From NCBI RefSeq assembly GCF_001469215.1, contig NZ_LOFH01000014.1, positions 32,790 to 96,789 of the forward strand: a stretch of 64,000 bases of DNA, read 5' to 3'. The notes below the pieces were generated by a model, which was not told the origin of the DNA, did no database searches, and was given only the letters and a program-made list of their open reading frames with translations. The stretch comes from Pseudoalteromonas sp. H105 (GTDB taxonomy: Bacteria; Pseudomonadota; Gammaproteobacteria; Enterobacterales; Alteromonadaceae). How positions within the stretch are numbered: position 1 is the stretch's first letter; the number at the start of each line of letters is the position of its first letter. Shown here piece by piece: positions 9,486 through 18,088 of the stretch. The translations under genes and the position numbers were made by a program.

Positions 9486-10502
9486 ATGCCTAAACATTAT
9501 TTATTTTACGTTGAACAAGCCTACAGCTTTGCAATATTGCGCCCTATCCAAGATGCAATAATAGAAAATGGCGATAAAGTCTGCTGGTATATTACAAAAC
9601 GAAGTGGAATCACTGAAGGGTTATTACCCACAGAACAGCAACTCCATAGCGTTGACGAAGTGAAACAGTTTAATCCTCGCGCCGTGTTTGTGCCAGGTAA
9701 TGTAGTTCCTGACTTTTTTCCTGGCGCCAAAGTACAAGTGTTTCATGGCTTAGAGTATAAAAAGAAAGGGCACTTTGGTATTCGTGGTTTTTTTGATTTG
9801 TACTGTACTCATGGCCCTTTGACAACAGAACCCTTTAATTTATTAGCTCTGAAACATCATCACTTCAAAGTTACTGAAACCGGCTGGCCTAAGTTAGACC
9901 CTTACTTTAGCTATGATAAACCAAACAATGTAAAGCCAGTGATCTTATACGCGCCGACTTTTTCACCCAACCTTACATCTTTAGTCTCTTTATTTGAGCA
10001 TATCAAGACATTGGCAAGCACAGGCAACTACCTCGTAAAGTTAAAGTTTCACCCAAAAACAAAATCAGAGTGGCAGGCGCTTTACCAGCAACTACAGAAC
10101 CTTGCGCATTTTGAAATATGCACAAGTGATAATTTAATCCCGCTAATTCAGCAGGCTGATATTGTTATTTCTGACACGTCCAGTGCAGTTGATGAATCTT
10201 TATTAATAGGTAAACCCGTGGTGACTTTTAATAATAGCCAACCACAAAACGCTTTAATTAACATCACCGAACCTGAACAGTTGGACGATGCGATACACCA
10301 AGCGCTAAATTTGAGCGAGCAGCAACAGCAAAGCATTTCTGATTACATTGCACAAGTTCACCCGTATACCGATGGCAAGAGCGCACAACGCGTGCTGGCG
10401 GCAACAGAAGAGGTTATAAATGCTGGACTGTTACCTAAGCCACTAAACCTATTGCGCCGTTATAAAATTCGTAAGGCACTCAACTACATGAAGTTATCTT
10501 GA
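9486..10502 (+). CDS. CDP-glycerol:glycerophosphotransferase-like protein
   Basis: Protein of 338 residues of the CDP-glycerol glycerophosphotransferase (TagF/TagB) superfamily, which adds glycerol phosphate or related groups to polymers. Diagnostic pieces are VFHGLEYKKKGHF (the HG-x-xxK motif), ILYAPTFSPN, LKFHPK and the DIVISDTSSAVDESLLIGKP segment near the C-terminus. No signal peptide; such enzymes act on the inner face of the membrane. It is divergent from the capsule-type gene and convergent with a second member of the family. A teichoic-acid-like decoration of LPS or capsule is possible in Gram-negatives but is an inference. Confidence 0.8.
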   Translation: MPKHYLFYVEQAYSFAILRPIQDAIIENGDKVCWYITKRSGITEGLLPTEQQLHSVDEVKQFNPRAVFVPGNVVPDFFPGAKVQVFHGLEYKKKGHFGIRGFFDLYCTHGPLTTEPFNLLALKHHHFKVTETGWPKLDPYFSYDKPNNVKPVILYAPTFSPNLTSLVSLFEHIKTLASTGNYLVKLKFHPKTKSEWQALYQQLQNLAHFEICTSDNLIPLIQQADIVISDTSSAVDESLLIGKPVVTFNNSQPQNALINITEPEQLDDAIHQALNLSEQQQQSISDYIAQVHPYTDGKSAQRVLAATEEVINAGLLPKPLNLLRRYKIRKALNYMKLS

Positions 10503-10586
10503 TGATTGGTAATGACTGCCGCTTAATGAGTTTAAGCATTTAGAGTAGACTGCACCGTACCACTTTAAATACGGACGCAGCGCCCA

Positions 10587-11654
10587 CTAAATATGTTCTT
10601 CTAGATAATCAACGATACGATTGGTTGATAAACCATCAGTCCTTCCCGCGAGCTGCTTTATCAAAGCGGCCCTATTTTCTTTGAATGCCTCACTTTCTTT
10701 AGCGGCTTGTTCAATTTTTTCAGCGATTTGATTGTAATCCCTAGCAGGGTGACAAATTTCATTAAAGTAATGTATGTCATCATCTAATCGCTCTTTTAAA
10801 CGAAACGAAAAGACTCCGCGATAGCTCCATCGTAATTTGTAAAAGTCACACCAGATAACAGGTTTGTCTAAGGCTGCGAATTCAAAAATTGCCGATGAGG
10901 CATCAGAAAGCATAATGTCCGAAACAGCTAAAAATGGAGTGAGATCAAATTGATTTGTATCGGCAATAAATACATTTTTGCTTTGCTTCCAGCGCGCTAA
11001 TTTAACGCGTTGTTTTTTATAACGCGGCTTTGTTAACGAAAAGAAATGTGGCTTAATAATAATATTATATGCAGAAAAGTCATCTGCAAAGCCATCACTC
11101 ATACACTCTATTGAGCTAGGGTAAAATGTAGGTGCATACAATAAAGTTGGTTTTTGGGGATCAAGGCCCAATGATGTTAACTGAATTCTTTCAACTGATT
11201 GATTAAACAGCGGGTCCAATTTAGCATACCCAGAGTCTACAAAGTTACCATTTGGATAGAGTGCTTCGAGGCGATTTTTTCTGTGCTCTCCCTCGACAAA
11301 ACGCACGGTCATTCCTGCATTAGAAACGTCGTAATAACATTGTTTAGGTCCAATACCATGCTGCATCATGGCTGTTTTTTTATTTAATGCCTCACTTTGC
11401 GCAAATGCGTTGCCAAATATTATCCAATCTGCGTTACAATTTTGATAGAAATTAAATGCTTCATTCGTATTAGTTAACCAAACAGCTGTTACCTGGTTAT
11501 CTTCTATAAACTGATTACAAATAGTGATGAGTGCAGCGTCTTGCGACTTATAAAAAACCAAAACACACTGATGCCCTTTCCCCGTTAGCTTTTTAATAAC
11601 AGGTAAATATTGAGGTATATAATAAATATGTTGTACATCAAAATAAGCGAACAT
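10587..11654 (-). CDS. Second CDP-glycerol:glycerophosphotransferase-like protein
   Basis: Protein of 355 residues with the same signature series as its neighbour: MMQHGIGPKQ, LLYAPTFYPSS, IIIKPHFF and SDIMLSDASSAIFEFAALDKP. It shares only motif-level similarity with the 338-residue neighbour, so the two are old paralogs rather than a recent duplication. It is convergent with that gene. Probably modifies a surface polysaccharide together with it; donor and acceptor cannot be read from the sequence. Confidence 0.8.
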   Translation of the reverse strand: MFAYFDVQHIYYIPQYLPVIKKLTGKGHQCVLVFYKSQDAALITICNQFIEDNQVTAVWLTNTNEAFNFYQNCNADWIIFGNAFAQSEALNKKTAMMQHGIGPKQCYYDVSNAGMTVRFVEGEHRKNRLEALYPNGNFVDSGYAKLDPLFNQSVERIQLTSLGLDPQKPTLLYAPTFYPSSIECMSDGFADDFSAYNIIIKPHFFSLTKPRYKKQRVKLARWKQSKNVFIADTNQFDLTPFLAVSDIMLSDASSAIFEFAALDKPVIWCDFYKLRWSYRGVFSFRLKERLDDDIHYFNEICHPARDYNQIAEKIEQAAKESEAFKENRAALIKQLAGRTDGLSTNRIVDYLEEHI

Positions 11655-11746
11655 AAATTACATTTCATTAACGATAACAAAGACCATTGTACATAAACCA
11701 ATGTGCCATTTCAGCCATAACTATCAAATATAAAAGCTATTTTTGA

Positions 11747-12163
11747 TCAAATACGGATAATCTCAGGCCGTAGCGGTGCCATTTTAGCTAAAATTTTATT
11801 TTGCACCGTATGACTTACCTTTTGTTCGTCCATGGCATTAATGAGCAAGTCAACGACCCGATTAAAATCAGCCTCAGTTATATTCATGCCAGTATGAATA
11901 GCGACCATGCTATCGCCTTTGTATTCACAGGGCCCATCCGTTAAAGCACATAAATGATTGATAAAACCAGCGCGAAAATGAGCGACATTAGCATCCATAA
12001 AGTACGCTAAAATCTTTTTATCATTCCCAATTTCATTAATAAAACTATCGGTTAAACGCTCAATGCCAACTTGTCCACCAAGTTTCTGATAAAGTGTAGA
12101 GTTAGTTGTTGAAGTGCATGCAGTCAATATGATGGCAAATAATAAACAGACTGTTTTTTTCAT
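11747..12163 (-). CDS. Truncated hemoglobin, group I, as a lipoprotein
   Basis: Small heme protein of 138 residues with a lipoprotein signal (MKKTVCLLFAIILTACTS, lipobox LTAC), so it is anchored in the envelope rather than cytosolic. The globin body starts LYQKLGGQVGIERL, typical of group I truncated hemoglobins, and the proximal histidine is in AIHTGMNITEADF. I take the start at 12163, where ATG overlaps the stop of the upstream gene (TAATG) and opens the signal peptide. It is the last gene of a four-gene operon with a GGDEF/EAL protein. Ligand could be O2 or NO; an electron-transfer role is also possible. Confidence 0.85.
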   Translation of the reverse strand: MKKTVCLLFAIILTACTSTTNSTLYQKLGGQVGIERLTDSFINEIGNDKKILAYFMDANVAHFRAGFINHLCALTDGPCEYKGDSMVAIHTGMNITEADFNRVVDLLINAMDEQKVSHTVQNKILAKMAPLRPEIIRI

Positions 12164-12996
12164 TACCAATACCCTGTTACTGATAGATACCACCCAGTTT
12201 GATTTTTCGCGCCTGCGATACTACCCAGTTCAAGCCATGCAGCCGTTATACTTACATATTTGTTAGGCATCCAAGCTATAAATATATCCTGCCAATCTTG
12301 TTCACCTAATCCTAGGTTGTTAGCCTTTTGACGATATTCTACGCCCAAAGCAATTTCGCGGCTAAGAAAAATAGCGGCGCTACCTTCAAACAACAACTCT
12401 TTGCTCGTATTTTCACCACCAAAGCCAAGTAAACCCAGTTGGTTAGCATCACTGTAGCGAGTCGTTAAGTTCCAAAATACGTTATACCCTACCAAAGCAC
12501 CTAAATGTAATTTGCTCGCTGCTAAGTAAATATCCGTTCCACGCGTTTCTTGCGCGCCCACAAGCGTGGCAACTGTCCCATCATCAAGTGACTTGTGTTG
12601 TACCCCTAAGCTTAACTGCGGCCATGGACTGTAAACTATATCACCATATAATCGTACTTTTGCAGCAGTAATCGATTGTTCTATGGTTGTATCTAATGCT
12701 GGCACTTCAAAACGTTGCTGCGCATAGCTCAGCTCGACACGGTCAAATATATTTATTTGTGCACCACACACATCCAAGCTGTAATCCGTAACATCAGCAC
12801 GACTACAAAAACCATTGATAGCAAATTCATCCTCACTGGCATAACCAGCCAGCTGCGCCCAAGGAACAAGCCCTCCACCAGCGCTACCTTCTATCTGAGA
12901 GACACCCGGTGTACCAAGTAATTTTCCCTGCCCTGCCGTAACACTTAAAGAATAAACCGCAATGAATAGCCCTGTGAAAACATTAAGCCAATTCAT
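12163..12996 (-). CDS. DUF3034 family outer-membrane-like protein
   Basis: Exported protein of 277 residues with a signal peptide (LFIAVYSLSVTAGQG) and alternating beta-strand character ending in an aromatic residue (YLSVTGYW), typical of an outer-membrane beta barrel. The pattern GGLVPWAQLAGYAS and the paired Cys region match DUF3034 proteins, function unknown. Start ATG at 12996 lies 14 bases inside the end of the GGDEF/EAL gene. Family members are often found beside cupredoxin-like and globin genes, as here. Confidence 0.72.
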   Translation of the reverse strand: MNWLNVFTGLFIAVYSLSVTAGQGKLLGTPGVSQIEGSAGGGLVPWAQLAGYASEDEFAINGFCSRADVTDYSLDVCGAQINIFDRVELSYAQQRFEVPALDTTIEQSITAAKVRLYGDIVYSPWPQLSLGVQHKSLDDGTVATLVGAQETRGTDIYLAASKLHLGALVGYNVFWNLTTRYSDANQLGLLGFGGENTSKELLFEGSAAIFLSREIALGVEYRQKANNLGLGEQDWQDIFIAWMPNKYVSITAAWLELGSIAGAKNQTGWYLSVTGYW

Positions 12997-15298
12997 TATA
13001 CTGCTCCAGCCACTGCTCAAATAAATCGGCTTTCAAAGGCCTACTCAAATAATATCCTTGGATATGATCACATTTTAGATCATGTAATATTTCTAACGAT
13101 TCGCGGGTTTCAACGCCTTCAGCTACAACTGAAAACCCGAGCTGATGGCCCAATGTAATGGTTGATCTGACAATAAACTGATCTTTTTCTGACTGATCGA
13201 GTTTTAAAATAAAGCATTTGTCTAATTTAAGTTCATCAATAGGAAGCATCTTTAAACGCCCTAACGAAGTTTGACCAACCCCATAATCATCAAGCGATAT
13301 TTTAACACCTATGGCCTTTAGGTTTTCTAACGCTTGAATGCCTTTTTCTTCATTCTCAATCATATCGCGCTCTGTTAACTCAATGGTTATCAAAGCCGGT
13401 GCCACCGAGTTACTTTTTAAAACATGTAACAAATTGGCGTGAAAACCGGGGTAAGCAATATCTTGTGCGGATACATTAATTGCGGCTTGCATAAAAATAC
13501 CCGCTTGTTGCCACTGCCCAACTTGTTTCACAACGGTCGCAATAACCCATTCAGTAAGCTCAACAATTAAACCGGATTGCTCAGCTAAATCAATAAATAA
13601 CTCAGGTGATACCCAACTACCATTCTTCCTTTGCCAACGGATCAAAGATTCGGCTTTGTCTATTTTTTGAGTTGCCATGTTAAGTTTGGGTTGATAGGTC
13701 ATAAAAAGCTGCCCATCATCTTCTGCTATTGCTTGTTTAAGCTCATCAATGATGAGTAAGCTCTCTAAATGTTCTTCATCTTCACCTTCTTGATAATGAT
13801 GAATGTTCTCATGCTCATCAGCAGCGCCATCAACAGCGATTAAAACACGGCGCATTAAGTCATCAGCAAGTGTTCCTTGCGCGGGGTAGGTAACAACACC
13901 AGCACTAAAGCGCAAATTAATTTTCAACTTTTGCAAAGTGTAAGGCGCTTCTAATTGGGCCATTAACCCTGATATACCCCTTTTCAAATTTAGGCTTGAG
14001 CTAGTTGGAAAAACCGTTAAAAACTCATCTCCACCGATTCGAGCATGAAAGCCCCCTAACTCATCTGAAAACGCCGCAATTCTGCACGCAACGGCTTTTA
14101 AGCAATCATCCCCTACTCTGGGTCCTAACTTGTCGTTGATATGACGAAGCCCTTTGATATCGATAGCAACTAAGGTGTATTCTTGATTTTCAGCAAGAGA
14201 ATCATTTAATACTTCTAGCATAGCAGAGCGATTATAGAACCCTGTTAACGTATCATGCTTTGCGGCAAAACTGATTTGCTGCTCACGCTCGTTAATATCG
14301 TTACCCATGTTTCTAAATGCATCTATTAATGTCTTAATTTCGTTGCTTTGCTTATTACTCATCGAATCAACGCTGTAATTACCACGAGCAAATTGACGGG
14401 CCAAATTCGCCAATTGAGATAAAGGCATTGTTAGATTGTTAGCTAACAAGCTACTGGCAACAACACCAATAACAATAGTTAAGGCCGCCAGCAAAATAAT
14501 GGTAAAGAACAACCGTTCAAATTCAGTGTAGCTTTGTGTTAAATCAGCACTGAGTAAAACATTCACTGAGTGCCCTTCAAGCGACGCGAGATGTAAGTTA
14601 CGGTTGCGGTAAATAACTTGCTCTCCAAATATGCGCGAGGTTGTTGCTTGATAAAAGTAATCATTCGGAGAAAAGGGGGATGGCCTTGATAACAATGAAC
14701 TGCGCACTAATTCATCTTGCTCAGCAATAAAGCTCACGTCCATGTTGGTTAAGTTTTTTAATTCAGTCGCCACCTCGTCCGTTATCTTAAAACCAACTAA
14801 ACTATATGCGATGGTTCTTGGTGCTCGAACGGGTAGCAAGATTACTTGGTATAAATCGTTATCAAGTACCACAAAATTTGATTGCTCTGCATTGGTCAAA
14901 AGTTCGTTCATCATTTGCTCTAAGTCATTGCTAAACTCTTGATTAGGCTTGTTTGATGAAATTAATTTACCCGATAAATCAAGTAGCAACATTAGCTCAG
15001 CATTAATGCGCTGGCTATGATTGTACAATACGCTACTGATAGTATCGGCATCTCGCGTAGCAACAGCTTGCTTAAATCCAAAGTCAGACGTTAAAACCTT
15101 TGCGGCCGTTAATAGTAAACTTTCTTTTGCTGTTAAGTATTGCTTATAGACATTCTCTGCCACATTGATATCTTGTGTGACTTTTTTCTCATTGAATTGA
15201 CTTGTTGACCACCAAAAACTAAATAAACTCACTACGGTAGTAAGTAAAACGAGGCCAACACAGACTATTATAACGCGATTTTTTAAGCTATTAGTCAT
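12983..15298 (-). CDS. Membrane GGDEF-EAL protein with periplasmic sensor and HAMP
   Basis: Turns over cyclic di-GMP. Order of parts in the 771-residue protein: membrane helix (about 9-30), periplasmic sensor (about 35-265), second helix (about 268-290), HAMP, GGDEF domain with intact RIGGDEF, then an EAL domain. The EAL motif reads AESLIRW, keeping the metal-binding Glu; DDYGVG, KLDKCF and AEGVET are also present, so both activities are possible. The start at 15298 gives a sensible N-terminus (MTNSLKNRVIIV) and overlaps the upstream gene by 8 bases. It sits in an operon with a cupredoxin-like protein, DUF3034 and a truncated hemoglobin. Confidence 0.88.
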   Translation of the reverse strand: MTNSLKNRVIIVCVGLVLLTTVVSLFSFWWSTSQFNEKKVTQDINVAENVYKQYLTAKESLLLTAAKVLTSDFGFKQAVATRDADTISSVLYNHSQRINAELMLLLDLSGKLISSNKPNQEFSNDLEQMMNELLTNAEQSNFVVLDNDLYQVILLPVRAPRTIAYSLVGFKITDEVATELKNLTNMDVSFIAEQDELVRSSLLSRPSPFSPNDYFYQATTSRIFGEQVIYRNRNLHLASLEGHSVNVLLSADLTQSYTEFERLFFTIILLAALTIVIGVVASSLLANNLTMPLSQLANLARQFARGNYSVDSMSNKQSNEIKTLIDAFRNMGNDINEREQQISFAAKHDTLTGFYNRSAMLEVLNDSLAENQEYTLVAIDIKGLRHINDKLGPRVGDDCLKAVACRIAAFSDELGGFHARIGGDEFLTVFPTSSSLNLKRGISGLMAQLEAPYTLQKLKINLRFSAGVVTYPAQGTLADDLMRRVLIAVDGAADEHENIHHYQEGEDEEHLESLLIIDELKQAIAEDDGQLFMTYQPKLNMATQKIDKAESLIRWQRKNGSWVSPELFIDLAEQSGLIVELTEWVIATVVKQVGQWQQAGIFMQAAINVSAQDIAYPGFHANLLHVLKSNSVAPALITIELTERDMIENEEKGIQALENLKAIGVKISLDDYGVGQTSLGRLKMLPIDELKLDKCFILKLDQSEKDQFIVRSTITLGHQLGFSVVAEGVETRESLEILHDLKCDHIQGYYLSRPLKADLFEQWLEQYNELA

Positions 15299-15950
15299 TG
15301 TTAGCCTTAAACTTATTACCAAACGTGTTGCGAGGTTTCGGTGATTGAATGTTGATAACGACTGTTAAGCTGGCTGGTGCACTTTTTGTTAACGTTAATG
15401 GCGCCTTTACTTCAAGTGGAATTGTTTGTGCGGCATGCCAAAGTGTAAGCTCAGTAGGTAAAAAAACATCATCAAGGGCGATCTGCCCTTTTGTATCACT
15501 TTGATAAACACGAGGGCTATTTGCAACGTAAATATAACCAACCATCGAATCATGAATATTACAGCCAAGTACGACAACCCCCTCGTTCTCAAACTCAATT
15601 GGTTCATCAGGTTGCCCTGAATATAGCTTCAATTGAAAAGGCTTTGCTTTAGAAAAAGAGTACACATGATGGCGAATATTGTCGCTATTTGGAAAGTTAA
15701 CTTGTTGACCTTTTTGAGCAATCAATAAAGTGGGAGCAAACCGTTTATCGACCTGATCCATCACCAACTTCGGTAAATTAGCACTCTCTTCTGCAGGGTT
15801 TTGAACGAGTAGTTCAACCACCGTATCGGGTAATGGCTGACCATGTTGATCTATAATGTCTAACGTAATACTCGCGGCAAAGGTAGTATAAGAAAAAAAC
15901 AACATACTAAGCATTGCTAAGCAATTTATCATAATTCCTTGCACAACCAT
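15291..15950 (-). CDS. Cupredoxin-like secreted protein ('methylamine utilization' family)
   Basis: Exported protein of 219 residues with an N-terminal signal peptide. It combines a beta-sandwich (TLDIIDQHGQPLPDTVVELL) with cupredoxin-like copper ligands: a His in NIRHHVYSF and Cys, His and Met in GCNIHDSMVGYIYV, the order seen in type 1 copper sites. Such proteins are annotated as methylamine utilization proteins, but no other methylamine genes are here, so the name is only a family label. First gene of a four-gene operon; RBS AAAGGATA precedes the ATG. Confidence 0.8.
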   Translation of the reverse strand: MVVQGIMINCLAMLSMLFFSYTTFAASITLDIIDQHGQPLPDTVVELLVQNPAEESANLPKLVMDQVDKRFAPTLLIAQKGQQVNFPNSDNIRHHVYSFSKAKPFQLKLYSGQPDEPIEFENEGVVVLGCNIHDSMVGYIYVANSPRVYQSDTKGQIALDDVFLPTELTLWHAAQTIPLEVKAPLTLTKSAPASLTVVINIQSPKPRNTFGNKFKANND

Positions 15951-16040
15951 TTAAATATCCTTTGTGTTTATAACCACATTAATTATTTTTTATCAGGATG
16001 TGATTAAGTTAATTGAACTATGACTTCAATTGCAAGAATA

Positions 16041-16085
16041 AAAGCCCAATCACACTAAATAATAGTTAATCATTGGGCTTTTAAA
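16041..16085 (-). terminator. Rho-independent terminator after purC
   Basis: The arms AAAAGCCCAAT and ATTGGGCTTTT pair completely around a loop of about 21 bases, 25 bases past the purC stop. Runs at both ends allow function in either direction. Confidence 0.8.
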
Positions 16086-16109
16086 AGTTGTTTCATAAAA
16101 TAATGATAA

Positions 16110-17216
16110 TTAAGGCTTAAAAATAAGGCCGTATTGCTCATCTAAGATAGCGATTACTTCGCCACGGGGGTCGCGTGGAATCGCAACGTCGTAACCAACA
16201 ATTTTACTTGCAATACCTACATAAGTATCAGATACGGACAACATAACTGACTCTGGTAATACATAGTCTCGCGCTAACTGTTCGCGCTCTGCCATACGAT
16301 CTTTGTTCAGCAATACATCACTTTCTGGTACGTTGTTAATAAGTAACTGACGGAACCCTTCTTTCGAATTTTCAACAATTTTGCCATTGCGATACGCAGG
16401 ACCGTCCCAAATACGTGATGAATCAGGAGTACCTACTTCATCAATGTAAATGAGTTTATCAGTACCATCTATATCTTCAACGTAACCAAATTCAAACTTA
16501 GTATCAACAAAGATTTGATCCAATTTTGCAAGCTCAGCACTGATCAGGCCAAACCCTTCGGCAAGTAATTTTTCGTATTTTGCGACATCCGCTTCAGACT
16601 TAAAGTTAAATACATTCAAATTATTAGTGATGTTGTCTCGGGTAATATTCACATCATCCACTTCAGGTATTTCATCAACACCTGTAATAATGCCTTTTGT
16701 AGAAGGTGTTATAAGTACATCATCTAATTTTTGGTTAGCTGTTAAGCCTTCTGGTAGTTCTAAACCACAAAAATTACGTACACCTTTGCTGTAATCACGC
16801 CACATACTGCCCGTGATGTACTGGCGTGCAATGGCTTCAACTTTAACCGTACTCGCTTTACGAACAATCCATACATAAGGGTGTGGTATATCAACAATAT
16901 GATTACCAGCTAAACCAGCTTCATCAAACAGCTTAAACCAGTGGGAGGCTACGGTATTTAGCGCAATACCTTTTCCTGGCACACCATTTAAACCGTTTTC
17001 ACCTTGCCAAATACAGTCAAACGCAGAGATACGATCTGAAATGACCATGATTGCTAATTCAGTACCTTTTGGAACTTGGTAACCTTTCTCACTTATTAGG
17101 CGCGCACTATCTTCGTCAGTTAACCAATATACTGAACGTACTTTACCACTGTGAACAGAACCTTTGGTACGTATTGGCAAATCATCGTTTACGTCTAAAA
17201 CTTTATAGCTAGTCAT
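16110..17216 (-). CDS. purC: Phosphoribosylaminoimidazole-succinocarboxamide synthase (long form)
   Basis: Forms SAICAR from CAIR, aspartate and ATP in purine synthesis. The 368-residue protein is the long form seen in Vibrio and Pseudoalteromonas relatives (E. coli PurC is 237). Recognisable parts are VHSGKVRSVYW, VISDRISAFD (ATP-binding), ITGSMWRDYSKGVRNFCG and DEVGTPDSSRIWD. The SD sequence GGAG lies close before the ATG. It is divergent from the ABC transporter operon, sharing a region of about 180 bases. Confidence 0.96.
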   Translation of the reverse strand: MTSYKVLDVNDDLPIRTKGSVHSGKVRSVYWLTDEDSARLISEKGYQVPKGTELAIMVISDRISAFDCIWQGENGLNGVPGKGIALNTVASHWFKLFDEAGLAGNHIVDIPHPYVWIVRKASTVKVEAIARQYITGSMWRDYSKGVRNFCGLELPEGLTANQKLDDVLITPSTKGIITGVDEIPEVDDVNITRDNITNNLNVFNFKSEADVAKYEKLLAEGFGLISAELAKLDQIFVDTKFEFGYVEDIDGTDKLIYIDEVGTPDSSRIWDGPAYRNGKIVENSKEGFRQLLINNVPESDVLLNKDRMAEREQLARDYVLPESVMLSVSDTYVGIASKIVGYDVAIPRDPRGEVIAILDEQYGLIFKP

Positions 17217-17359
17217 GCTATCTCCGGATGTATGGCATGCCCTTTACGGGCACAAATATAGATTGGGGTTATAAGCTGCTAATAATAATCGAGACAGCGT
17301 TAAATCACAATTAAAGGACTTTGTTGTTTAACGTGTTTTGTTTTCATTTTTGTCACTGC

Positions 17360-17372
17360 GTTATAGTATAAC
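17360..17372 (+). promoter_or_regulatory. Probable Zur-binding site (GTTATAGTATAAC)
   Basis: A perfect palindrome GTTATAGTATAAC lies 27 bases before the ABC transporter start. It equals the core of the known gammaproteobacterial Zur box (TGTTATANTATAACA), and the base before and after are only partly matching (TGC...AGC). Its position fits repression by zinc-loaded Zur; zur itself is at 60621-61055. It could also affect the divergent purC. Confidence 0.7.
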
Positions 17373-17398
17373 AGCAAATAAATCTTAACTCGCTGCAT

Positions 17399-18088
17399 AT
17401 GATCAATATACATAGACTTAGTTTTAAATGGCACACGCAACAAACCATTCCCACACTGACTATTCCCTCGTTAGTCATTGAGCCTGGCGAGCATGTATTT
17501 TTGCATGGTCCGAGCGGGTGTGGTAAATCAACGTTACTTTCGCTTTTAGCTGGTATTAATAAGCCAAGTTCAGGGTCTCTCTGTGTGCTAAATACAAACT
17601 TAGCGCATTTAAGCAATCGTAAGCGCGATGCATTTCGCTCTGATCATATAGGGTATATTTTTCAAAACTTTAATTTACTCCCTTATCTGTCGCCACTAGA
17701 AAACGTGATGTTAGGGTGTCAATTTTCAAAGTCTCGCCAACAAAAAGCATTGCAACAAAGCAGCTCTTTGGAACAAGAAGCTGCACGATTGTTAAGTGCC
17801 CTTGGTTTAACAACCGAACACCACCAGCAAAGCGTGGCAAATCTAAGTATTGGTCAACAACAACGCGTTGCTGCAGCAAGGGCTTTTATTGGAAGCCCAG
17901 AGCTCATTATTGCCGATGAGCCAACATCGGCACTGGATGCCAATAACCGCAGTGCATTCATTGAGCTATTATTTGCTCAAGCCAATATAGCAGGCAGTAC
18001 TTTAGTATTTGTCAGCCATGATGAAAGCCTGCAAACACTGTTTAATCGTTCAATTAGCTTAATGGATATCACGGAGCAAGCAGTATGA
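17399..18088 (+). CDS. ABC transporter ATP-binding protein (LolD/MacB-like; Zrg-type)
   Basis: ATPase of 229 residues that would energise the following permease. Walker A is GPSGCGKST, the signature is LSIGQQQRVAAARAF, Walker B is LIIADEPTSALD, followed by the switch His (VSHD). Overlaps the permease gene by 4 bases (ATGA). The order ATPase-FtsX permease-DUF3299 matches the zinc-regulated Zrg transport locus known in Vibrio, where a DUF2796 protein (ZrgA) normally comes first; here that gene is absent. The Zur box supports a zinc role. Confidence 0.85.
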   Translation: MINIHRLSFKWHTQQTIPTLTIPSLVIEPGEHVFLHGPSGCGKSTLLSLLAGINKPSSGSLCVLNTNLAHLSNRKRDAFRSDHIGYIFQNFNLLPYLSPLENVMLGCQFSKSRQQKALQQSSSLEQEAARLLSALGLTTEHHQQSVANLSIGQQQRVAAARAFIGSPELIIADEPTSALDANNRSAFIELLFAQANIAGSTLVFVSHDESLQTLFNRSISLMDITEQAV

